Positions 1 to 9,797 of a DNA stretch of 64,000 nucleotides are shown piece after piece; position 1 is the stretch's first letter; every line of letters starts with the position of its first letter. Source of the stretch: Lineus longissimus (taxonomy: Eukaryota > Nemertea > Pilidiophora > Heteronemertea > Lineidae). The notes beneath the pieces were generated by a model that searched no databases, had not been told where the DNA came from, and worked only from the letters and a program-made list of their open reading frames with translations. The stretch is from NCBI RefSeq assembly GCF_910592395.1, contig NC_088324.1, positions 15,526,953-15,590,952 on the forward strand. Reading direction: 5' to 3'. The translations under genes were made by a program, and so were the position numbers.

Positions 1-615
1 TAGAATCTGGAAATGCCACACGCCAAAGCCAGCTGAAATCATCATCATCGTCACTTCGTAATCTTGGCGGCATTGGGTGCTTTATTTCCTCACTTTCCTC
101 ACTATGGTCTTCCGCAATCGACGAACTAAACCAGCTGAATAAATCTCCACTGGCTTTGGGCGCCGCGGGCTTCTCTTCTTTGCTCTCCTCTTTCTGTCTC
201 AGCTGATTGTACCAACCGAAAGGCCCGTCTGCTTTCTTGCCAGGTGAAGGAGAAATGTCTTTTACACTGTCACTACTCCATTCGTATGGCTCAGGTAAAC
301 CAGATAGTTGTGACATTGGCGTAGGGGGTCCATCTTTGCTACTTTTTTCCTGCTCGCGTGTTTGCTGGTACCCACTGAATACCTCTTTCGATTCCGTGGG
401 TTGAGGAGCAGAACTGTCTTCAAGAGGTTCACTTTCGTCACTGCCTTTCCCTTGTTCTTTCCAAAAGGACGAAGCAACAGGTCCCGTCATCACAGCAGCC
501 AATGGCACACCCAAAAGCCTCTTCCTCGGTTTGCATGTACATTTCGGGCACCCTCGGCCAGGTCGGGAATAGCCATAATTGCAAAATACTCTACAGGTGG
601 TTACGCATGCAGTTT
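1..615 (-). CDS. Lipocalin-antistasin gene, exon 7 (partial): antistasin module and acidic tail
   Basis: After the acceptor CCCCTAAATTTCAG the frame stays open for 204 codons to the window edge. Residues 260-284 follow the antistasin pattern C-x3-C-x3-C-x10-C-x2-C-x-C with the internal Tyr-Gly and Gly-Cys. Arg265-Val266 falls where antistasin and hirustasin carry their reactive Arg-Val/Ile bond, so a trypsin-like target is predicted. A basic KPRKR (285-289) follows, then a short hydrophobic stretch and a Ser/Glu/Lys/Pro-rich tail. Aromatic islands FGW (389-391), FSW (416-418) and FSW (450-452) punctuate it, the last after five Asp. The tail looks disordered. The stop codon is outside the window. 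Other frames over this stretch are shadows. Confidence 0.82.
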
Positions 616-3600
616 CTGAAATTTAGGGGACATGCTGTTAGACACGCAAGTAGGTTTTGGCTTCAAGCTTAATTTCCTCACTCCTGTTGCTAGCTGTTCG
701 CGGCTAACAGCAAATCAGGCAGGATTTGCACCTACAACTAGTCGGGGATCATGAGGAGATGCCGACAAAGGACTTCTCTTTTAAGAAACCCTGCGCATGT
801 CTAGAACCACTCTTTGGAGCGGGTTCTCGTCTAGTGTGTAGAAACGTGAACATATATAGTGTTCTAGGGATGAAAGAGGAAGTACCATGCTGCATGCGAT
901 ATCTAAGTGTAATGCATATTTTAGCGATCAGCTTGCATGTATTTGTTGATTTACACACCTTCTGATGCTATTTGTTCGGGACGAAAAGAGATGAGGTCAT
1001 CTTCAGTCATTGCATCTAAACCAGCCTGAAATGAAGATGGCGAAGCTTTAAATCACTAACAACTGCACAAGATGGACATTTGCCAAATCTAGCACTTCTC
1101 AAGTTGAACGATCTCGATCAAGAGACGGTTATCAATCAAGACAGGCATCCACAAAACAAGTTTCAAGGTACTGTTACACGATCATTGCCGCAGTTGAACG
1201 CCACGTCGAGCTTTTCCTTTTAACTTGTGCGTGTGCTAATCCTCCTCTGGCGGCAACTCACAAACCAACCACACACTAAGTCACATCGTCTGATGGGCAA
1301 ACCCTTTTAAAGTGACAATGATGGCACAATCAACTCGAATTTCGTGTTATGGGTGAACGTGAAGTGACACTGTTAGCTCATTCAACTCCTTTTTCTTCTT
1401 CTTGAAGCACTACAGTTTCAGATTATAGTTGTATGGATATGAAGTCAACAGTACACTTACCCTAAGTTGAGTAGCCCAGTCATGAGCGGCCAAGTCTGCA
1501 GCACGTTCAATATCTGCGAAACGGAGCAGAGGAAATCACTTGACAGATAAACAATACGGTAGGGCTATCAGCAAGATATGCAAGGGGGGATCAAACCCTG
1601 GCCTCCATGATGAAAGCCACAAGTCCTAATCAATGTAGATTCTTGAGATTGTACTACTTGTTCTTTTATTTGGTAGAAGCACAGAAGAACCTGTCATATT
1701 GGTTACTTCTTAGTCGGTTCACGAACGTCTGGAATGATGTTTAGAGAGGCGAGAAGAAGGGTGTGTAGGATCTTTGCTCGAGTTGTTCATTCAAAGTTCA
1801 CACAGCGGCCGGCTGCCGACATGGAACAAGAGGGGAGTAGGATATTTGCTCGAGTTGTTCATTCAAAGTTCACACAGCGGCCGGCTGCCGACATGGAACA
1901 AGAGGGGAGTAGGATCTTTGCTCGAGTTGTTCATTCAAAGTTCACACAGCGGCCGGCTGCCGACATGGAACAAGAGGGGAGTAGGATCTTTGCTCGAGTT
2001 GGCCATTCACAGTACACACAGTTTCCGGCATGTCGATATGGTACAAATTCTTGCTCATCTCGTCGCAACATTTAGTCATCTGAGCGGACTTACCTCGTTT
2101 AAAAATGTGTGAAGTCTCCCTGACAACATCCATACACGAGACAGTCGTGTGCGACACAAGCTGAAGCTCATCTTCTTCAGTGCACAGGAACTGTTTGGCC
2201 ATGTGCTGCATCCTCTGAAGGTCATCAGAACTGACGTCACTCGATCTGCTCAGGATAGTTACAATGCCTGCGCTGCTCTGGCGACATATCTCGGGCTGGG
2301 CATAACACTCGAACACGAGGGTAAAGTTGTAGTCGGTCCACACGATGTTGTATGTGCCTGGAATTAATGGGGAAGATTAAGACCATGAGGCGCTTGTTTC
2401 TCTGAAAGGAATGTAAGGATGGAGAATAGAAGGGTATACGACCATTACCTGTGATTCCAATGCCTATCACCGTGGCCGTGTAAACACCATTTCGAGGGTC
2501 ATCCGTTACTCCGTCTAGCTGCCCTCGTACTGGTGGAATACACCCTGTTTTTCGCGTGTCTGGACTGAAATCGAGAAGGGTTGTACATATACGTAACTGT
2601 GTTGTTGTTTGGTGGTGTAAAGACTCTCGAGATGGTTTGCAATGGAAGCCATTTGTCTCTAAGTTTTCGTTATGTTTCTTTCCAACAACTTTATTTCTCA
2701 GCAGTATTGGTTGCTATCAGAACACTAGCTCGACCCTGAACGCATTGATCTGATGCAACGGTATACTCTCGAAAGTCACTAATGACAAATATCGTCATCT
2801 AGAATCCACTCGTTAATGTTACGGTCAATTTTAGCTCTAGTTTACTCCAACGATATCCATGGACGCTACTTTCTTAGAAAACGTAATTTGCCACCGGTTT
2901 TGAACTTACTTTTTGAAACTAAACAGGCCACTGACGGAGCCAGCCGCATTGCCCATCGACCCATAAGAGTAGACGCTGCCATCCCACGAGTATTGCCGCT
3001 CGTAGGGGCCATTCGTCCTCGCCAGCACATACCACTCGCCAAAAAACTGAAATGAAAAAAGAGAGGTTGATCCTACACCCAAAGATATGCGGCAGTTCCA
3101 TTGTGATTTTCTCGGCACCAGTGTGATGTGGTCACTAACGGCGAGTTATTTTGATAGTCAGTAGGTAGATCGGAAGAGAAGATTCCCCGAGCGTTTACAA
3201 AGTTACACTTCCATATTCAGAGAAATGGATCTTCAAGTCAACTATCAGTGATGTGGAGAAATCGCCTCCCGTGAGGTCTGAAAAGTTATCAAAACATTGA
3301 TGTTGATGTAACCATCTATACTGTGCTAAAAAGAGTTGTTTTCTCTCCGTCAGATCGTTTGATGATTAAATGGATAGGAACGTTCACCTCCTTGGGGGCG
3401 TATGCCAGTATGCAGTAGGCAATGCAGCAAGGTCTGCGAGAAATTATAAGAGTGAGCAATCTCTAGTCAAGTAGGACTGGGTGATTCTTACTAGAAATTA
3501 CGAATCGAACCACCAAAAGGTTTTGCTATTGAAAGTCCATACTCCAATGACCCATGATCAAGATGGTCCAGCTCTGTGCAGTAACAACAGTTACACAGCA

Positions 3601-6600
3601 ATGCGCAATTACTGTACATGCACATGTTCAGCAATGCACACTCACATGAACAAGGTAACATTGTATTCAATAATTTTTATGGACATATAGCGGAAGTATG
3701 TAAACTAAAACTCCATCCTAGCCCTGATTCATCAGTCATGTAGTGAACTAGAAACCCCGCCATTAGCCCCTGGAAACCCCGCCATCAGCACATCTGGCAA
3801 GGTTAATCAAAACAAGCGTGAACAAAGTTTATAGATAGCTAATTCCATGGTGATCATACTGGTGAGTAGGCTCCCTTTCTGTATCCAAGGTAAATAAATC
3901 GAAACAGGTCCGTATACTGTCTCATGGCTAAAATAGACAGTCACTGACTGCTCATCAGGAGGGGTGGGCACAATCATAGGGACTACATTGGTGATCATAC
4001 GGTCTATTACCATTTGACGACCTAGCAGGAACAATATTACACAGAAGCAGTCGGCTCAGAAATTGATTGAACCTTGAACGCATCTTTAGGATGACATTGC
4101 TTCGAAAGACACTTTCCAGTGGTCAACTGGGCAAAGGAACTAAGCGATCCCAGTCCCAATCATCCCAAGTATTCACTAGACAAACTCATGATTCCTCTAA
4201 TCAAAGTGATCATTCGGTTAATTAGGAGTACATTGCTAAAGGTCAGAGGAAATCGAGGCTTGGGGCAGACACGCGAGCTCAGCTGCTCGGGCAGGTTGCA
4301 TGAGTGCGCTTTGGTACCTGGATGTCCACACTGCATGAACTTTGGAAGGTCTTTACCGGTAAAATTTAAACTTTGAGGTGGAAAAGCGTTGTTTCAAAAG
4401 CTACATATACCTCATTGAGGTTGCGAGTGATTGGGCATAGCGGTTCAATCTATGCCCTTTAATACTAGGTTCAAACATCAAGAAGTGCATATCCAACTCA
4501 TCGCATATTGATTGTCCATTACGAACTTTTTTATGACACATCATACATATCAGTTCGGTAAATACCTTTCCACTCTTTTGCCTACTGAAACATTCCTTTC
4601 CTTAAAAAAGTGACTGTTGGTTTACCAAGTCTGATGCCGTTTACCGTGGCTACTGCGTATCCCCAATAAACTGCAAGGAGAGTCGATCTTTTTGTTTACC
4701 TCACAGTTGGACGGCGTGAGAAACGTAAAAGTTGAGCATTTTACGCTGGAATGTATCTACAACCCGTTTGTAAACAATTACATAAAGATGATGTTACTTT
4801 GAATTTCCTCGAGCCCTGTCTGAAGAATTCATGTTACCAGTACGATTGCAAGGAATTGCACTTTCTTGCCAACAATCTGGGGGGAATAGTAGTGATGGTT
4901 ACCATGAGCACAGACTGTAGAAAGAATATCAACATGGTAGAACACACATGTTTTAGGACACCTCCACGTCGATGCAGTCGCAATGAGTAGCCGGGGAATT
5001 ATAGAGTAACCCATTTAGCCTACTTGTCACTCTACTAATTTCACGATGAGTTGGTGAGGTTTACCTACAGACCTTTTGGCCTATCTGCCACTCTCATTCA
5101 GGATGAGTTGCAGGGTAAACTTGTCACTCTAATTTCACGACGAGTTGCTGAGGCCGTAACCGCTGCCACTCGCATCAGTTCACAATTTAAGAAGGTCTAA
5201 GTATGAGTTGCACCGGTTGAGGTAATGCAAGGTAAATGTTAATAGGCAAAGATTAGAACAAATCAAAGAGGTTACGTTATCAAGGAAGGAGATAGGTCGG
5301 GGTAATGGCTTGTAAAGGAATGCGCTAATGTTCAAGGAAAACGAACCACATTCTAGAAAACTATACTTGGGGAGCCAGTTTTTTTTTAATATGAAGAAAT
5401 GAACCATCGTTCAGATAGAAAGGTCATCGACACAATACCGGTAGCCCACTATATTTTGTTAAGACTGTTGGCATCTCGCGCTCCAACCAGAAACACAGCC
5501 ATCCAGAAATCGAGAAAAAAGCCTTCTCAACATCAATTTTAAACCTGTTCTCGTGAGAACAGTTTCTTCAGACTGTGAGAGATATTAAAACGAACAAACA
5601 AAGTGAGGTTTGAATGACATAACAGGTGGTAGGAAGAGTATAACCACGTAGAATATGACAAGGTGTTTACTATTGGATTCAAGGCAAGTTCGCCTACCTG
5701 GAAAAGCCGCAGTTAAAAAGAATCGTAAGATACAAAGACAGACGATGAGTTAGGATATCTCCTTTGGGAAGAAGGGAGAGAAACACGTTATATACTCTAT
5801 TGCTTTTACTGGAAATGACCATGGAGGTAAACATTCACAGAATTGAGTCTTTTTGATTAGATAGATTAATCTAGATTCGATATGACCAATCAAGTCCACT
5901 ACACCATATGGTTCCGATGTAGAGTGACCTCACGACCGATGCAACCTGTCAATTCGTTAGGTTGAAGAAACTCTCTGGGCAGACCTTGATTCTTGGTATG
6001 GCGCCCAAAGATTATTCTTCAGAGGCAGAACGATGCAGATGCACAAGTGCTAAGATAGGATAAACAAGAGAACTGCTGTCTTATTTCCCTGAACCTGGCA
6101 ATGTTTTTATCTGATGTCCACAATCAGCCATCAGATAGTGAAGCTCCCTTGCAATGTAATGTCCTTTTTTTCGCGATTTCATCGTATCATTCTTAACTAC
6201 GCAGAAGGGAGGTAATTTCACTCGTGTTGCCAGTAACTGCGTCGATACTAATTCTTTCGGGTCATCACAATATTGTTTCAATTTTTTTGTTATTGGCATT
6301 TAAAACGACCTTCTATCTAAAGCAGCACCGCGATTTTTTGTATTGTTTTTCCTGGCTCCAAGCTCAACATTTGTTTCTTTAGTATTCTTGAGTCTTTTCC
6401 AATGAAAACTTTCTCTCTTCGAAGTTGAGATTTTACTTCAAGACATCGTCTCTAAATGAAGTTAATAAGATCCATTTTAACCAGACTGTTAGAATCTTAT
6501 TGTCAACTTGAATTGATATCAGTATATATTATGATAAGCATTTCCCTAATTAGGGTGAATTCACGTCATCTTGAAACTGGTCTGAGAAACAGGTTTTTCC

Positions 6601-7681
6601 GGAATTGGTGACATATGCGTATATCAGCGTACAGAAAAATGTAAATTCCCTAGGAGTAGGCGCCATATGACTTGATGAGCGGAAATCGCCAATGAGACCG
6701 GAGACCACAGGAAGCTCAGTAGTTGAAATGTTGAGTAATATAGCTTAATTATATGTCCATCAAAGGCCTTACATATATCCTGGGGGTACTGTTGGGGGTA
6801 TACATATAGAGCCAGTAGAAATTATTGACAAAATAGCAAAGCTCTTGACATCCATTCCTTAATTATATTTATATGACGAATGGATGTCAAGCACACTGCA
6901 ATTCTGACAAGGACGTGTTGGCAGGGGAAGTTAGCCAATGGCTTTAGGAGCCTTACTCGATTTGATTGCTTCGCTGGCCTGATTTGATGGTCTCGATAAT
7001 CTAATTGGCAATTAGTGTCGTGTGCGACACTATTACAACAAGTTACGACAATACGCCCACCATCACCGGTTCAAGGATGCATACTTTTGCTTAGTGCTGT
7101 CTTAGAATTAACGAGGTCTATAGGGCAAGAAATCAAATGACATGCGAAATCTGAGGTTTGGACAGTGCTCAACAGTATCCCACCATGACAAATCACCGAC
7201 CAGGGCTGCAAGACCTAGTTGCGGCATTGCTTTTGCCCAATACTAAAGCAAGGACATGGACCAATATTTTCCTACGATGAAATGCCACGATTACAAGTCG
7301 CCGTTGTACCAGAGATGAAATACCTAGTTGTGTAATAAAATATCTTTTACGGTCGCAGTGGCACTCCAGTATAGGTCTCTGTTGCCATAAATTTCTAAAC
7401 ACGAGGTTATGAGCTGTTGATTTTCTTTGGAAAAACTGTTAATCTCAGTTGACTGGTATAGTGGGCAAGGCCATGAGTTAACCAACTTTGGCCGGACCGG
7501 CAAACGAATGCGAGAACAAGAATACGTACAAATATATTGTACAACTAACCTGCGTGATATCGACATCAACCCTGGGTGTCTCCGACACCTGGCAGTCCGA
7601 CCGTCTCTCCCTCAACTTGTATGACGGCGCAGCTACACAAAGTCCCAGCACAACTAGCACAGCGCCTAATTTTAACAACAT
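1..7681 (-). CDS. Secreted lipocalin-antistasin fusion protein (seven exons, 3' end outside window)
   Basis: Seven exons on the minus strand join without a phase conflict: 7550-7681, 2910-3046, 2449-2564, 2094-2357, 1461-1513, 959-1025 and 1-615. They give 461 residues and continue past the left edge. Order: signal peptide (1-18), R-E-R-R furin-type site (24-27), lipocalin domain (about 30-205) with G47-x-W49-Y50, T136-D137-Y138 and R166, linker (206-257), antistasin module with Cys 260, 264, 268, 279, 282, 284, then an acidic low-complexity tail with three F-x-W motifs (389-391, 416-418, 450-452). Lipocalins bind small hydrophobic ligands in a beta-barrel; antistasin modules inhibit serine proteases. 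The protein should be secreted. Domain identity comes from motif recognition and no search was run. The fusion rests on matching intron phases and GT-AG sites; a transcript would confirm it. No conventional promoter was placed; a weak TATACA lies about 100 nt upstream of the ATG. Confidence 0.8.
959..1025 (-). CDS. Lipocalin-antistasin gene, exon 6: linker
   Basis: A 67-nt exon between CATCTTCATTTCAG and GAAG|GTGTGT, phase 0 in and phase 1 out. It encodes residues 235-256, an acidic linker containing MTEDDL and ending IASE, and supplies the first base of Glu257. Its exit phase matches the antistasin exon, which starts with two bases of a split codon. Without exons 5 and 6, exon 4 (phase 1 out) could also splice straight to exon 7, so skipping both would keep the frame and remove a 40-residue linker. 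Confidence 0.72.
1461..1513 (-). CDS. Lipocalin-antistasin gene, exon 5: linker
   Basis: A 53-nt exon between TTTCGCAG and AGG|GTAAGT. It completes Asp217 and encodes residues 218-234, IERAADLAAHDWATQLR, an Ala-rich stretch with helical character. It enters in phase 1 and leaves in phase 0, which fits both neighbours exactly. Being short, it rests on the strength of its splice sites and phase compatibility rather than on homology. Confidence 0.7.
1583..1640 (-). repeat. Degenerate tRNA-Glu-like sequence or tRNA-derived SINE head
   Basis: Read on the minus strand, this stretch has an A-box-like TGATTAGGACTTGTGG, an anticodon-arm-like GGCTTTCATCATGG and a B-box GGGTTTGATCCC. The order and spacing copy the tRNA-Glu genes elsewhere in the window, with TTC in the anticodon position. 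The acceptor arms do not pair well. It lies in intron 4 of the lipocalin-antistasin gene. It is either a decayed tRNA-Glu or a SINE head. Confidence 0.5.
1767..2060 (+). repeat. 72-bp minisatellite, three near-identical copies plus one diverged
   Basis: Copies start at 1767, 1839 and 1911 and differ by single bases (for example AGGATC versus AGGATA). A fourth from 1983 decays after about 20 bp. The unit contains CGGCCGGCTGCCG. It fills the first half of intron 4 just after the exon 4 donor. Because 72 is a multiple of three, open frames persist across it in more than one frame; these are artefacts. Confidence 0.9.
2094..2357 (-). CDS. Lipocalin-antistasin gene, exon 4: T-D-Y and R motifs, C-terminal helix
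   Basis: 264 nt, acceptor TTAATTCCAG, donor CGAG|GTAAGT, phase 1 in and phase 1 out. It starts TYNIVWTDYNFTLVFEC, the second lipocalin conserved region (T136-D137-Y138) followed by the strand ending in Cys146. ILSRSS places the third-region Arg at 166. Residues 171-190 form the amphipathic helix expected after the barrel (SSDDLQRMQHMAKQF), with Cys187, and Cys203 lies where lipocalins pair a C-terminal Cys with the barrel. The arrangement (Gly-Ile-Val-Thr, Leu-x-x-Arg, a helix with Ala, then Glu-Asp and Cys) resembles apolipoprotein D and alpha-1-microglobulin. The frame stays open into the intron, across the minisatellite at 1767-2060, which is not coding. Confidence 0.88.
2449..2564 (-). 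CDS. Lipocalin-antistasin gene, exon 3: mid-barrel strands
   Basis: This 116-nt exon is too short to stand out as an open frame by itself. The acceptor is CTCGATTTCAG and the donor ACAG|GTAATG. It enters in phase 2, completing the Asn90 codon, and leaves in phase 1, matching both neighbours. It encodes residues 91-128, including Cys98, a Gly-Gln-Leu-Asp-Gly turn and the strand-like ending VYTATVIGIGIT, which suits alternating barrel strands. It gives the expected spacing between the G-x-W and T-D-Y motifs. The introns on either side are 345 bp and 91 bp. Confidence 0.8.
2910..3046 (-). CDS. Lipocalin-antistasin gene, exon 2: lipocalin G-x-W-Y motif
   Basis: The acceptor has a strong pyrimidine tract (CTCTCTTTTTTCATTTCAG) and the donor is AAAAA|GTAAGT. 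The exon is 137 nt, entering in phase 0 and leaving in phase 2. It begins FFGEWYVLARTNGPYERQ, the first structurally conserved lipocalin region: G47, W49 and the following Y close the floor of the barrel. The A1m-type free Cys that follows this motif in alpha-1-microglobulin is absent; Asn-Gly-Pro stands in the region. The remainder (Tyr/Ser/Gly-rich, ending SGLFSFK) fits barrel strands B-C. The 4.5-kb intron upstream separates it from exon 1. Confidence 0.85.
5020..5155 (+). repeat. Imperfect direct repeat, about 95-bp spacing
   Basis: CTTGTCACTCTACTAATTTCACGATGAGTTG near 5024 recurs as CTTGTCACTCTAATTTCACGACGAGTTG near 5119, each followed by TGAGG, and a weaker third echo (GCCACTCTCATTCAGGATGAGTTG) lies between them. 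It is a decayed small tandem duplication inside intron 1. Confidence 0.6.
6844..6891. repeat. Perfect 14-bp inverted repeat with 20-nt AT loop
   Basis: CTTGACATCCATTC (6844-6857) is the exact reverse complement of GAATGGATGTCAAG (6878-6891). The loop CTTAATTATATTTATATGAC is almost all A/T. It could be a small fold-back element or a cruciform-forming site; no function can be read from it. Confidence 0.85.
7550..7681 (-). CDS. Lipocalin-antistasin gene, exon 1: signal peptide and furin-type site
   Basis: The ATG at 7681 opens 44 codons that end in phase 0 at a donor reading CAG|GTTAGT. The first 18 residues, MLLKLGAVLVVLGLCVAA, are a textbook signal peptide: a Lys near the N-terminus, a Leu/Val core and Ala-Ala at the likely cleavage point. 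Residues 24-27 are R-E-R-R followed by Ser, which fits the furin consensus R-x-(K/R)-R, so a short propeptide may be removed. Cys30 follows directly, as in lipocalins whose N-terminal Cys forms a disulfide. The 3' end, VDVDITQ, joins in frame to FFGEWY of exon 2, placing the lipocalin G-x-W motif at the expected distance. The frame runs on past the donor into intron sequence, so the open frame alone overstates the exon. Confidence 0.8.
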
Positions 7682-9753
7682 CGTCCCTTCTTGCGTTGTC
7701 CTCTACGAAAATACGAGGAATATTAATCCAGTGTCGTCTTTCGTTATCAGAAAAGCATAATCCGCGATAGTTTTAGGCATTTACTGTATAGCCCTGGCCT
7801 TCTATCTCGTCAAGGCTTAATCAAGTTATCTGCAGTCGTGTTGTTTACTAGTCTTAATTGGTGCAAAGTCACACTCGAAATGACTTGTGTTTCCGGGAGT
7901 ATGACACAATCCTCGTTTATTTGCATTGACACGTGCAACACAACAGGAAATATTACTGTTGACGTTATCTTCTTTGCATCTGCTTAAAAAAGTTATGCAC
8001 AGTCGAAGTTAGAAAGTCACAATTTGGTTAAGATGTATAAAAACGTCTCCTTGCCCAGTTGCCTAGTATACAGCCTATAACTAGAAGTCACAATTTAAGA
8101 GAGTTATTCCCAATGCTGTTACCACTGCCTCACGATACGTTTCCGGGAGAGAGAATTAGCGCAATCCAGAACTTACAAATTGGCGGAATGTTTAACGCGT
8201 TATATCGTCTGTTATGCTATCTGAACACCTGGTACCATGTGTTATGATTCCCTCCTGTACCTTTCTTAAACAAACTGCAACACTAAAGGTACTTAGTTTG
8301 CACGTGTTGTTATGTTGCGCGATGTTACTTGTTAACCGCCAGAGCTGTCTAGTTTTATACTGACCAACTCGGACGTCACGTCCGGTGACTCAGAAACCAG
8401 AATGAGGCTAATTTGCGATGGTGACTTCTGGGAAACTATGGCCTGATTATGACAATACGTATTAAGATAACATTAAAAGAAATTGTTTTTTTTTATATGA
8501 CGACAAGCGTTGATTTTATACATATATGGACTACGGTAATGACTACACATTCCCACACATAAAAACTTACATTTTTTTATTTCAGCATCTTACGGGTGAT
8601 ATTTATGGACTAAATTGTAATTGAAATCTTGTGGAAAGTTATTTACTCAGATGCCAACCAAATGTCAACCACAGCATAATTGTTTTTAAGGTGGTTTCAT
8701 GACACTTACCAAGGAAAGAATGTCGCGAGAACGACTGGTAATCCTGGTAGTAAACTTTCATGTTTACTTTCCGCGGCGTATTTCAGTGAACAGTTTGGAT
8801 CAAAGGTTTGGATTCTGAACAAAAAGGATAGGTAACTTGGTACATGGTGGATCTGTCAGGGAAATTGTGCCGAACTTTATATCATCGTTATTAACAATAC
8901 ATGTATATGGCTGTATTATGACGCATGCATCCAGATGTATATCCACGAAAGGATGCCAAATTAGCTCTAACCGGCTACATGTATTGATAAGCCAACAACC
9001 TAAACATACCATTCGCTCATGCCGTGGGTCGCGTGATCAGAGGCGGCATTCGCCCCTGCCCCCTCCCACTAACTACGCCCTTGCTGTGATGCCACATTCC
9101 TTTCACCGCGCAAAAGCTCTTCATCGGCACATCAGCAATCCATCTGAGAACAAATATGGTTGTCACCATAACTGGGCCAAAACTTACATCACATGTCCTA
9201 TGTTTATGTCTGGCGACTTAATCTCTATTCAATATTTACGACAAGAGATGATGGAATATATCACATCACAAAACTTAGGCCTACTTCATGACCATGATGC
9301 CATTAACAAAAAACATCTTATGCTTGGAAATTGACATATGAAGTCTCAGTGTAGAAACTCAGCCACCGGACTACATATACGCCTACAACACCCGAAGAGA
9401 CTTTCTTTCTGATTATCATTTATGGGCAGCTGTCGTCTTAAGCTAAACTGCCGGAGAGAGTTTGAACGAAATACCAGACTCCAAATCCCGATATATGGAA
9501 TTGGGAACGAGCCTTCTCTGTTCTGGGGCCTTTCTCTGCGGCGATCACTGCTGAGAGATATTCGGAAGGTCAGACGGGAAGATCATTCAGATGAGTGTGT
9601 CCTTTCAGTGGTAAGCTTATATGGAATCCATATCAAAATCTCTTTACTTTTCTAAGCAGACAAACTCCAATTTTAAGAGCCGGAAAGCTATCCGTGTAAA
9701 ACTGACTACCCGGTGCAATCCAGTTGGGTCTGCGCAGCACATGAGAAGGCCTA
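7682..9753. other. Upstream region of the lipocalin-antistasin gene; no gene seen
   Basis: The first few hundred bases should hold the minus-strand promoter. Only a weak TATACA (7785-7790, read on minus) sits at a plausible distance. A TATAAAAA at 8036 is on the plus strand and leads to no recognisable coding exon. A 165-codon plus frame at 8837-9334 begins at a non-ATG codon and shows no domain, so I do not call it. The rest is AT-rich with no feature I can name. Confidence 0.5.
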
Positions 9754-9797
9754 ATGAGAAGGTCTAGTAAGAAATTGCTTAAATCGTTACCATGAAA

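Larger units (their letters stand above)
3047..7549 (-). other. Intron 1 of the lipocalin-antistasin gene (4.5 kb)
   Basis: Bounded by GTTAGT (7549 side) and TTCATTTCAG (3047 side). I see no coding exon inside. A tempting pseudo-exon at 3388-3433 has good splice-like ends, but its 46-nt length breaks the frame. The intron holds a short direct repeat (about 5020-5155), a GGGCATAG/CTATGCCC hairpin near 4430-4460, a 14-bp hairpin (6844-6891) and otherwise unremarkable AT-rich sequence. Confidence 0.7.

Noticed and set aside
1734-2112. Repetitive plus-strand open frames of about 112 codons.
   Set aside because: They are products of the 72-bp minisatellite, whose length is a multiple of three, inside an intron.
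3388-3433. A 46-nt exon-like segment on the minus strand with acceptor TTTCTCGCAG and donor GAG|GTGAAC.
   Set aside because: Exon 1 leaves and exon 2 enters in phase 0; inserting 46 nt would shift the frame and separate the N-terminal Cys from the G-x-W motif.
3807-4034. Minus-strand 75-codon frame in intron 1 with a TATTTACCTTGGATACAG acceptor-like site.
   Set aside because: No matching donor or phase, and exons 1 and 2 already join correctly.
5545-5562. CTGTTCTC-GT-GAGAACAG palindrome resembling steroid receptor half-sites.
   Set aside because: Half-sites are in the everted order, not the canonical inverted one, and lie in an intron with no other support.
8837-9334. 165-codon plus frame.
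   Set aside because: Starts at a non-ATG codon, has no domain or coding bias and no splice or promoter context.
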